Source of the DNA: Xylaria sp. FL1777
Taxonomy: Eukaryota; Ascomycota; Sordariomycetes; Xylariales; Xylariaceae
DNA length: 64,000 nucleotides
Direction of reading: 5' to 3'
NCBI GenBank assembly: GCA_022578965.1
Contig: MU400565.1
Location: 1 to 64,000, forward strand
A model generated the notes under the pieces. The model saw only the letters and a list, made by a program, of their open reading frames with translations. It was not told where the DNA came from and searched no databases. A program made the position numbers and the translations under genes. Positions 49,205 to 58,050 of this stretch are shown piece after piece (positions within the stretch are counted from its first letter, which is position 1; each line of letters starts with the position of its first letter).

Positions 49205-49509
49205 TAAAATAAAGCAATATAATTACGCAAAATTTACTATACTACTTTAATTGCAAAAAAATAAGTTATAACTTACGTATTTAAACAATTAGGCTATATA
49301 TAAATTAAAAAATTAAACAATTAATTAAAAAGCTATTTAACAATACAAATAAAGCAACTATAGCTAATTTTCATTTTTTTTTGCGTGTTTGTTAAGTTTA
49401 TACTTCGAAATTTAGCGCAATACTTATACTTTTATTTCTACTATATAACTTAGCCCAAACTTACTTCAATTAGCTAGTTAGCTCATTTAGCCACTTTACT
49501 CTACTTTAA
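49205..49509 (-). repeat. C right terminal repeat
   Basis: This 305-bp repeat is the partner of 34529-34833. Its right third keeps more cytosines (GCCCAAACTTACTTCAATTAG, GCTCATTTAGCCACTTTACTC) than the left copy. It is followed by the TATAT TSD and A3 sequence. Confidence 0.9.
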
Positions 49510-49514
49510 TATAT

Positions 49515-49860
49515 TAATTTTTGCTAGTTTATTTATTTTATATAATTTGTTTTAAACTTAGGTTTTAAGTTTACTATAAAATAAATAAAACAGTATAAAC
49601 TTAAGCAATTTTAAAATTACTATTAATTATTTAAATTTTATAACATAATTTATTACTACTTTTATTTATTTTAAGCAGTAAAGTGCTTTTTTTATATATT
49701 TTGCTTTTTAAGTATTTTTAAATAATACTTTTATTTAATTTTTAAACTTAATATAGTTTTTAAAAATTTTTTTTATTTTTAGCTTAAAATTAGTTAACTT
49801 GTTAGCTTTTAAAAAAATTTTTAAAATAAATTAAAACTATTTTAGTACTTTTTTTAATAA
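49515..49860 (-). pseudogene. A3 internal between C and the LINE
   Basis: This block is collinear with A2 from about 26575 to 26920 and A1 from about 1122 to 1465. It is gag-side sequence without an open frame. Its last eight bases, TTTAATAA (49853-49860), are the left LINE target duplication. Confidence 0.8.
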
Positions 49861-51000
49861 GAATTAACCTTTTTTTGAATTTTTTATACTTGATTATAAC
49901 TTTGTGAGTTTAAGCTTAATTATTAAATAATTAAGATTGCTGGAATTAGCGTAGCAATTTCTATTTACTAGGTGGATTGTATTTTATTTGCGGAGTGCAG
50001 ATATAATAAAAAACAGAAAAATAGTATTAAACAATTTATTTGTTGAAAATGCAACTAATGTACTACTAGGACTTACTAGCAATATAACTGCAAAGCAGTA
50101 ATGTTTTAACGGAAAATGTAAAACTAACGGACTTTTTAGTGTGTAAAAAATAGTTAACAAAATTGTAAAACCGGTATTATAGCTACTAACGAAAAAAAAG
50201 ATAGCAAAAGAAATCTCTTTTTAAAGAAACGCAAAAAAAGCATAAATAGTGCATATATTAAAAAAAGCTTAAGAAAGCTAGCAAAACATAAAGCTTAATA
50301 ATAAAAATAACTTTAATATATTTATAACTTGCTATAACTTAAATGTTACTATAAAAGCTAACTAAAAAAGCGTTAAAAATACTATTTAAAAGCTTTTTTA
50401 ATAAATTTTGTTAAACATAAATACGCTAAAATTTTAAGCATAAGTTATAGCTTTATAGCTAGCTTGCAATAATAAAGCAGTACTATTTAAACAAAATAAA
50501 AAAGTACTAATTAAAATTAAAAAACAAGCTAATAACTTTAAAAACAAAACATTAGCTAATATTATTAAGGTAGTAAATATAGCGCTTATAAGCAGCAACG
50601 TAATTACTGCTAAAAAGCTATATAGCAGGAACACAGTAATTATTTTTAAGGAAGCAGTGCTTTAAAGAGCTAAAAAAGGAAAATAAATTATAAAGGCTTT
50701 TAAAAAAAAATTAAAAGTATAACAAAAAAAAGCAGCGCTAATAATAAAAAACGTTTTAGTAAAACAAATTAAAGCAATACACTTAAATAAAGATTTATTA
50801 TAGCTATTATGCAGCAAACATTTTAAAGTTATAAAGTGCAAAAAAATGCTGTTTAAAAACGTAAAAGCTAGATTTGCGTTAATATTATTATATATAAGCA
50901 ATATTATAGTAGCTAAAATAATATATAAAAATAGCTTTTTATAAAAAGCTTAGCTGTTTAACTGTAAACTTTTTGCTATAAAGCTTAAAGTTATGTAGTG
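49861..51000 (+). pseudogene. LINE 5' UTR and ORF1 region
   Basis: The first ~320 bp keep unusual G+C (TGCTGGAATTAGCGTAGCAA, GGTGGATTG, TTGCGGAGTGCAGA) and look like a 5' UTR/promoter. After about 50200 the strand becomes A-rich, consistent with a Lys/Gln-rich ORF1 (nucleic-acid-binding) protein. No zinc knuckle was identified. The minus-strand Leu-rich frames at 50434-50901 are shadows. Confidence 0.45.
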
Positions 51001-52040
51001 CTTTAATTGCTATAAATATAGTTATATAGCTAAATATTACTGCAAGAACTTAAAGTATAGCTATTATTTAGCTTTAAAGTATTAAAAAAGTAAAAAAGGC
51101 TGCTTAGTAAAAACGCAAAAAGCAAAGCAAAAATGCATAAATTGCAGAAAAGTATACATAGCATAAAATAAAGCTTGTTAAAAAAGAGTTAAACAAAAAG
51201 ATAAAGCAAAAGCAATATATATATTATAACTTAAAAGCTTTTAAAGTGCTAAAGAAGCAATAGCAACAAGCAAAAAAATAAATAAAAATAGTTTAAAAAT
51301 GTTAATAGTATTAGTATTTACAAAGCTAAATAGGGAAGAATTACTAGCAAAAAAACAGCAAACTAGTAATATAAGCAAAAACTTATTTTTATTAACTTAA
51401 TAATATATAATATTGCTTTTTAAAATATTGCAAGATTTAAAAGCAATATAACGTACGTGCTACAAAATAATAGCTTTAATTATATAATAGTTTAAAAGCT
51501 AATAATTAACAAACATAGCAATATATATTGCTTTAGTAGTAATAGTTATTAAATTGTTTAATTAAAAAGCAAAGCTATGCTATATATAAACAAAAAGATT
51601 ATAATAGAAATATTAGCAAAAAACGCTAATAAAAACTAAGCAAAAGTTATAATAAGCAATAATAATTTAGCGGTGTTTTTATAGTTAATATACTTGCTAA
51701 ATTAAGAAAAAATAGTTTAGCGCAGTTTAATCTAGAAAATACGTAAAGCAAGCAAGCTAAAAAAACATTATATATTTATAAGCAATTTTAACTTTTATTA
51801 CTTATTATAGAACTTAAAAAGCAAAAAAAGCTAAAAAGCAAATAAATTGCTTAAGTTTATTATATAATAGGATTTTATGTTAGCTACTTTTTAAAAAAAA
51901 GTAATTAAAACAAGGCATAAACAAAAAAGCTTAATAATAAACTTAATATAAATGTTTAGCAATTTAGCTACTATTTATTAAAAGGACTTAAAGTAGCTAA
52001 GTTTTAATTATAAAGCACTAAAAATTACAATTAACTTAAA
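51000..52040 (+). pseudogene. LINE endonuclease relic (ORF2 N-terminus)
   Basis: At about 51781-51804 the plus strand reads S-N-F-N-F-Y-Y, i.e. the G-D-F-N-x-H-H box of APE-type LINE endonucleases with Gly-to-Ser, Asp-to-Asn and His-to-Tyr transitions. About 70 codons further on, F-N-Y-K-A-L-K-I-T (about 51993-52019) matches the S-D-H-x-x-L box that ends the domain. Between them, S-Q-K-A-N-K-L-L-x-F-I-I and I-N-L-I can be followed. This enzyme nicks target DNA to prime reverse transcription. The identification rests on two boxes at the right spacing and on the RT that follows. Confidence 0.75.
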
Positions 52041-52579
52041 AGTAGCTTCGCAAAAATACTTAAAAAAAGCAGAAAAATAGAACTAGCTTAAATTAAACAA
52101 AAATAAAGTAGCTATAAAAACAAAAGCTATTATTATAAAAACATATATATTGCGTATATTTAGTAAGCTAAATAATGCTTTTAATTTTTTAATTTAGTAA
52201 TTAGTAAAAATAGTAAATAAAACAACGCTTAAAAAAACTATAAAAAAAGAATATTAAGCATTACTTTAGTAGTTTTTAAAAGTAGTTAAAACAAAAAAAA
52301 AGGCAAAACGGGCGTACTGCAAGTTTTAAAGCAAAAGAACTAAAGTAGTATAGCAGGCCTTTAAAAAAAAAAAAAAAGCTTTTAGTAACGAAGTAAAAAA
52401 AGCGCAAAAATATAATTAAAAACAAGCATTTATAAAAGCATTTAAAGATTTTAAGTTATTATAAAGCTTAGTTAAATAAGCAAAGTTTGCTTATAAGTTA
52501 GCTTTAAAAGTTACTGCAATCTTACTACTAAAACAAATAAAAAGTAAGCTGCTTTTTATTAATACTTTTAAAAAAAAAA

Positions 52580-53520
52580 CAGCCTTATTAATAAAACGCT
52601 TTTTTTTTATACTACTAGCAAACTTATTTAATATACTTAAAAAAAACCTAACTTATAATAGCTATTAAAAGTTTATAGTTAACGTTAATATAAAAAAAAA
52701 AGATATAATATTGCTAATATAAAAGTTAGCGTTATAAAAAGCGCTAAAAAATAACTTACTACTTAATAGCTTTTTTAAAGCTTATAAACTTGCTTTAGCA
52801 AAAAAAATAGCAATATTATATATTGCTAGCTTTTTACTAAAGTATTACTTAGTGCAATTTAAGCAAACAAAAGTAATAGTTATATTTAAACCTAGGAAAT
52901 TAGAAAAGACTAAAGAAATAGCTAAAAAGTAGCGCTTTATTGTGCTTATTTGTACGGTAAAAAAAGTACTAAAAAAAAAGCTATATTGCTGCATAGTAAA
53001 AGTAGCTAAGCAAAAGAATTTTTTGCTAAATAACTAAATAAGTAATAAACAAAATAAGTTAATAAATATAGCTATTAAACTAGTTTTAAAAACAATAAAA
53101 AAAGCAATTAGCAAAAAAAATATAGCATTTTTACTATAGCTAAATATTATAAAAGCTTTTAATACTATTAACAAAAAAAAGATAATATATATTTTGCAAT
53201 AAAAGGGCTTTTTTTTTTAAATAGTTATATAAGTAAACTTTTTTATATTGGACTACATAATGCGTTTTTGCTTTAATAAAGCAGTATTTTAGCTAATAGC
53301 GCTAAAAGCTAAGGTTCTTTAAAGGTTTTTATTTTTATTTCTTTTTTTTTTTTTATATATTTTGATATTTTATAATAATTTTGCTGTGTACTAAAAGCTA
53401 GTAATAGTTAGCTTTACTAATAATATTAACTTTATTATAGCAAACTTAAATATAAAGTAAAACTGTAAAGCTTTAAAAGCAGCATAAAAAACGTATAAAA
53501 ACTAAGCAAAATAACATAAA
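52580..53520 (+). pseudogene. LINE reverse transcriptase relic (ORF2)
   Basis: Plus-strand motifs in order: N-S-F-F-K-A-Y-K-L-A-L-A (about 52760-52800), V-I-F-K-P-R-K (about 52880-52905; I-R-K-P-G-K in active LINEs), R-F-I-V-L with V-K-K-V-L (about 52930-52970), N-I-A-F-L-L-x-L-N-I-I-K-A-F-N-T-I-N (about 53120-53170; L-L-x-L-D-I-x-G-A-F-D-x-V-x), L-x-x-K-G-F-F-F, and F-T-N-N-I at 53413-53427 (F-A-D-D in the family). Both catalytic Asp sites read Asn. The downstream region to about 54.0 kb still aligns in outline with the C-terminal part of Tad-type RTs (K-A-K-Q-I-Y-V-A-I-V and A-Y-S-I). Confidence 0.88.
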
Positions 53521-54930
53521 ATAAAGTTTACATTGCAAAAAAGCAAATTAATGCACTTTTTTAGTAATAAAATAGCGCTTATGCAAGTAGTATACCTTTT
53601 TAACGTAATAGTATACTTAAAGAACAGCGCAAAGTTTTTAAAGGTATAGTTTAATAAAAATATAAAATAAAAAAAATACTTAGTAAAGCTTAAAAAAAAA
53701 CTAAGCATTTAGTTATACATAATAACTAAGCTGCAGAACTTTATATAAAGCAGCAGTATAATAAAAGCAAAGCAAATATATGTTGCAATAGTGCAAAGCA
53801 TTTTAGCTTACAGTATAATAACTTAGCATAAAGATTTTAAGAAAAATAAAGTAAAAAGCATTATTAATTTGCTAGTAGTAATTTAAAATAGGTGCTTTAA
53901 ACGTATAGCTAAAGCTTTTAAAGCAACTAAAATAAAGCATTTAAAAACTAAAATAAAGATTCTTTTTATTAACTTATATTTTAGCAATAAAGTAATAGCT
54001 TATAAGTACTGCATAAAAAGCTTAGTAGCTAAAAAGTTAATTTAAAAAATAACAAAAAAAATTAGGACTTTTATTTAAAACGCAAAAGCTTAAAAAGCTA
54101 AAAACTAAACAAAAAGCAAGCTTATAAGCAATAGCAAAAACATAGCTAAAAAAGATTTAATGCTAGCTTTAAACTTTTAGCAAAAAAAGTAGTTAAAAAG
54201 AAAAAAACTTAAAATTATATTAAAAAAAAAATAAATAAGCAAATAAAGCTAAACTAAAACAAGCAGTAGTTATTTAATAATAGCTAAACAAAAGCTTAAT
54301 AAAAACAAAGCTTTTAAAAAGTACAGCGGATTATTAAAGCATAAAACAGCTATAGTAATATAAATGTGCACTAAAAAAATAAAGCTAAAAGCATTTTTAT
54401 ATAAAAGGAAAGTTTTAAGCTTTTTTATATTTTTTTGCAAATATACAAAAGGAAAAAAGACTTTTTAGCATGTAGTTTTACGTTATAACTTATTAAAAAA
54501 CAAAAAAAAGCAGCTATAAAAAAGCTTTGCAGCTAAACTGCTATAAACTAACAAGAATTTATAACTAGCTATAAAAAAGCTTAAAGCTATAAGTAATATT
54601 GTAAAGTAGCTATTTGTTACTAATAGAATAATAATATATAATAAAGCAGTTAAAATAAAAGGAAATAAAAAAAGAAAAAAAGAGGCAAAAAATAGGGAAA
54701 AAACTAGCAGAAGAAGCAAAAGCGCTTCTTTAAAAGTCCTAAGGAACAAAAAAGAAGCTTTTGTGCGCTTTCTAAAAAAGCAAAAGGTTTAAAAGCTTTA
54801 AAAAGAGTTTTTTTGCTTTTTAACTATTACTTTCTGTTTAGCAAGCTAGTTAGTAAAAACTAGTTATTATAAGGTAAAAGAACTTTAAAGTAGCAGCGTA
54901 AACATTGTTGCATAGGGTTTTTATTTAGCT
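53520..54930 (+). pseudogene. LINE ORF2 C-terminus and 3' UTR
   Basis: Up to about 54.1 kb the sense strand continues the RT thumb and C-terminal region with Lys-rich readings. After that only A/G-rich, Lys-rich low-complexity readings remain. An RNase H domain was not recognised. The minus-strand Leu/Phe frames at 53502-53708 and 54483-54749 are shadows. Confidence 0.5.
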
Positions 54931-54937
54931 TTTTGTA

Positions 54938-54972
54938 CGGTTTTACTTATAGGTACACAGATAAAAAAACCG
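54938..54972 (+). other. LINE 3' hairpin
   Basis: CGGTTTT (54938-54944) pairs with AAAACCG (54966-54972) over a 21-nt loop, about 20 bp before the (TAA)n tail. Many LINE RTs recognise such a 3' stem-loop. G carries a similar one at 15046-15078. Confidence 0.55.
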
Positions 54973-54994
54973 CGCTACAAAGCAGCACAGCAGG

Positions 54995-55016
54995 TTATTA
55001 ATAATAATAATAATAA
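54995..55016 (+). repeat. (TAA)n tail of the LINE
   Basis: Seven ATT/TAA units end the element and abut the right TSD copy TTTAATAA (55017-55024). A short-unit 3' tail is typical of non-LTR elements and fixes the LINE's 3' end on the right. Confidence 0.9.
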
Positions 55017-55024
55017 TTTAATAA

Positions 55025-55847
55025 AAATTATAAAATAATTATTACTTTTTGATTTTTTTTTATAATAATAATAAAATGCTATTTTAAATAAAGTTTAGCA
55101 TAAATTAAAAAGGCTTTTATATTTATAAATTTATTATAAAGCTTTAAAGCAGTAAGTTTAAAACTTTTAATGTTTAGCATTTTTAATATTATAAATAATC
55201 TTAATAATAAAAGCAGTAATAATAGTAAAAAATTAGGTTTTTTATTTTAAGTTATTACTTTAAGTATAACAATAATAAAAGTAAGCATTAAGTTTACTAA
55301 TAGTAGTATTAATATTAATTATAATATAATTATTTGTTTAAAGCTTTAATTTATTATTATAATAACAAGTATTATTATTGCTTTAATTATTATAACTAGT
55401 ATTTATACTAGTTTAAAGGTTATAATACTTAATATTTAAGCTATTTTTTAAGTTAAAGCAACTAGTTTATTTTATAATACTAGCATTAACGTTAGTTTTT
55501 TTTTATTGCTACTATTTAACTTTTTTTTTTTATTATTGCTTTTTTTTTAATAAAAGTAGCTAATAAAAATGCTAAAGTTTATTGTTTTAGTACGTTGTTA
55601 GTTCTAAAGGTTTTTAAAATTTTTAAACTTAATTTTTGATTTTTTATTTTTAGTAATATAACTTAAATTTAGTTTTATTAGTTATTAAATAAAGTTTATT
55701 TATGTAATGCTATTTAGCATTTTTGTTTTTTAAATATTTTTTTAGTATACTTTTAAAAGTTTATTTTATAAATTGTTTATTACTTAATTCTTTATATTAA
55801 TATTTGTTTTTATGTGTTAAGTTCTATTAATTAAAAAGCTATTAAAA
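55025..55847 (-). pseudogene. gag: A3 internal next to its 5' LTR
   Basis: This block is collinear with A1 1472-2294 and A2 26928-27749. It holds the gag-side 5' end of A3 on the minus strand. Directly left of the LTR lies the place for the primer-binding site; the mutated sequence does not allow a tRNA call. Confidence 0.75.
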
Positions 55848-56341
55848 TATAACAAACTTATTATATATTAATATAACAAGTTTACTTTTAAGGTTTTAAT
55901 TTATAAGTAATAATAAGATTTTTAATAGTAGTTCGTTAAAGAAGTTTTTAAAGTATTTTTATTACTATACATTAATAAAGATCTTAAAGAATTAAAAATA
56001 ATAAGTATATTAATGCTTAGCAATTATAAAAAATTAATAGCTAAAAAACTAAAACTAAGTAAATAACTAAATATAAAAAATGCATAATTATATAAACAAA
56101 AAAAAAGTAAAAAAAGTAATAATCTTTTTTAAATTACTGCAAGTTTAATAAGCACTAAATTACTATAAGCTTAGTAAGCCTTAAATTACTATAAGCTTAG
56201 TAAGCCTTAAATTACCGTAAGCTTAGTAAGCTAAATAAGTTGTTACATAACTTCAGCTTTAGCTAGCAAAAAAAAAAATACAAAGTATGTATAAAAGCAT
56301 TAAGCCGCTTTAAAAGCCACCCTTATGCTAATTTCGTAACA
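55848..56341 (-). repeat. A3 5' LTR
   Basis: This 494-bp LTR is the partner of 2683-3176. It ends CGTAACA, the least mutated LTR terminus of the family here, so the minus-strand LTR starts TGTTACG. It is followed by the TSD copy TAAAT (56342-56346). Confidence 0.93.
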
Positions 56342-56346
56342 TAAAT

Positions 56347-56475
56347 TTATTAAGTTTATGCATTAAACCCTTATAATAGTTTAAATACATATTTTTTTAA
56401 CAAATGAAACTTCTTTTATGTATATTTTTTTTATACTTAGCCTTTTAATTAGCCTAGTTAGCCTATTTTATAACA
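56347..56475 (-). repeat. A1 5' LTR, second part
   Basis: After the A3 TSD the palindrome-rich A1 LTR resumes (TTATTAAGTTTATGC) and ends TTTTATAACA, the family LTR terminus. Joined to 2295-2682 the LTR would be 517 bp, against 494 bp in A2 and A3. The sequence in this part differs clearly from the other LTRs, so A1 represents a subfamily. Confidence 0.7.
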
Positions 56476-57556
56476 ACTTACTACAACAAAAATAAAATAT
56501 AAATATTAATATTTTTTAAATTAAAACAAAATAACTAAGCAATAAATTAAAATTTAAAAAATTTAGTTTTTTTAAAATTAAGAAAGTTATTTTACTTATT
56601 AACTATAAATTATTATTACTAAAAAATATGCAAATTTATCTTATTTTTTACATTTTTTTATTAAAATTAATACTTATTAAAACACTTATTAAAATATAAT
56701 TAAAAATAAAAACAAATTAAAACGTTTATAAAGTTAAAAGTATACTAAATTTTCATTAAAACAACAATAACTTAAAGTATTTTATTAAATAAAAAAAATA
56801 TTTATATATTAATAATACTTAAAAACTTAAGAAATATTTAAAAATTGCTAAAATAGTTATAAATTAGTTTTATTATTAATACTTTAACTGCTTAAAACTA
56901 AAAAAAAAAAGTTAACTTTAAAAAGAATGCTTAAAAAATTTTAATTAAACTTAAATAAAGTAGCTTGTGCTGCTTTAGCTTGCTTTTTTTATTATTTTTG
57001 CTTTTTTGCTAGCGCTTTTTGTTTTTTTTTAATATGCTTTATTTTGTTTAATTTATTTAAAAACTAAAGCTTTTGCTAAACTATTTTAATACTTTTTGCT
57101 TTTAGAAAATATTTTTATATATAAAGCTAAGCTAACTTGCTTAAAATAAAATTAAAGCTATTTTAAGCTTGTTTTAATTCTTTTTAAACTAAAAATAACT
57201 GTTGTTTTGTTTGCTTTTTTTTTTTTTTAAACAATAGCACTTAAAAAACTATATTATTAATTAAGTTAATTAAAACTTTTAATTTATTATAAAAGCAACT
57301 AACATATATATATTTAAAACAACAAAATATATTATTTATTATTTTATACGTTAATAATTAATTAAAGCAGCAAAAATAAAGCATAACTTTATAGCTAATA
57401 AAATCAATAAAAAAAGCAAAAATAAGTTTTTGCTTTGTTTTAAATAAGCAGTTAGTTCTTTTAATGCATTTTAATATTATAACATATAAAAGAAAAAAGA
57501 AAAAAAAATATTTACGGAAAATTATTAAAACAACAATTTTAAAAAAAAAGAAATAA
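56476..57556 (+). mobile_element. A4: 3' internal part, outermost element of the nest
   Basis: This is collinear, inverted, with A2 21036-22116 and A3 11120-12120: Pol C-terminus downstream of integrase, 3' UTR and polypurine tract (57538-57556, A/G run). It is read on the plus strand, opposite to A1-A3. It begins exactly at the end of the A1 LTR, so A1 is inserted in A4, and the rest of A4 lies left of the window. Confidence 0.85.
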
Positions 57557-58050
57557 TGTTATAAAATTAGCATAAAAGTAGCTTTTAAAGCAGCTTAATG
57601 CTTTTATATATATTTTGCACTTTTTCTTTTATTAGTTAAAGCTAAAATTACATAATAATTTATTTAGTTTATTAAGCTTATAGTAATTTAAAGCTTACTA
57701 AGCTTATAATAATTTAAAGCTTATTAAGCTTATAATAATTTAATGCTTATTAAACTTGCAGTAGTTTAAAAAGAATTACTATTTTTTTTACTTTTTTTTT
57801 GTTTATATAATTATGCATTTTTTATATTTAGTTATTTACTTAGTTCTAGTTTTTTAGCTATTAATTTTTTATAATTGCTAAGCACTAATATATTTATTAC
57901 TTTTAATTTTTTAAAACCTTTATTAATACATAGTAATAAAAGTACTTTAAAAACCTCTTTAATAAACTACTGTTAAGGATTTTATTATTACTTATAAATT
58001 AAAACTTCAAGGGCAAACCTATTATATTAATATATAATAGGTCCGTTATA
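57557..58050 (+). repeat. A4 3' LTR
   Basis: This 494-bp LTR, inverted relative to A1-A3, begins TGTTATAAAATTAGC directly after the polypurine tract and ends GGTCCGTTATA. The 26-bp-period repeats are at about 57665-57760. The 5 bp after it (TAATA) would be the TSD, whose partner is outside the window. Confidence 0.92.

Larger units (their letters stand above)
34529..49509 (-). mobile_element. C: 15-kb LTR-bounded element of unknown content
   Basis: C is 14,981 bp between 305-bp direct repeats (34529-34833 and 49205-49509), flanked by TATAT (34524-34528, 49510-49514) in an AT microsatellite. Removing it restores A3. Direct long terminal repeats and a 5-bp TSD indicate an LTR retrotransposon. 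A short A/G run (TAAAAGAAAA on the minus strand) just inside the left repeat fits a polypurine tract and leftward transcription, as does the A-rich minus strand over most of the length. No RT, integrase, RNase H or Gag motif could be recognised. It may be an unusually large or very decayed family, or it may contain further nested insertions. Confidence 0.75.
49861..55016 (+). mobile_element. Tad-like LINE, apparently full length
   Basis: This 5156-bp element is absent from A1 and A2. It is bounded by the 8-bp duplication TTTAATAA (49853-49860, 55017-55024) and ends in a (TAA)n tail (54995-55016). It has no LTRs. In order on the plus strand it shows a possible ORF1 region, an APE-type endonuclease (about 51.7-52.0 kb) and a non-LTR RT (52.6-53.5 kb). 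The length, order and two-domain ORF2 fit the Tad1 clade of fungal LINEs. Coding is destroyed by the same transition mutations. The 5' end (49861-50180) is less mutated than the body. It interrupts A3 in sense opposite to A3. Confidence 0.9.
2683..56341 (-). mobile_element. A3: Ty3/gypsy LTR retrotransposon carrying five nested insertions
   Basis: The element is bounded by 494-bp LTRs (2683-3176 and 55848-56341) and a perfect 5-bp TSD, TAAAT (2678-2682, 56342-56346). Its own internal DNA survives as six blocks: 3177-3258, 11120-12922, 15135-15992, 31735-34528, 49515-49860 and 55025-55847. Together these make 6706 bp, against 6714 bp in copy A2. It is transcribed leftwards: the polypurine tract abuts the left LTR on the minus strand, and RT and integrase traces read on the minus strand. 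The coding regions are destroyed by transition mutations. It is inserted in the 5' LTR of A1, a relative of the same family. Confidence 0.93.

Noticed and set aside
34529..49509. C as a Starship-like or Helitron element
   Set aside because: It has 305-bp direct terminal repeats and a 5-bp duplication. No tyrosine recombinase (DUF3435) or Rep/helicase motif was seen, so an LTR element is the simpler reading.
50434..50901. Two Leu/Ile-rich minus-strand frames
   Set aside because: They are antisense to the LINE, whose endonuclease and RT read on the plus strand; they are shadows of Lys/Asn-rich sense codons.
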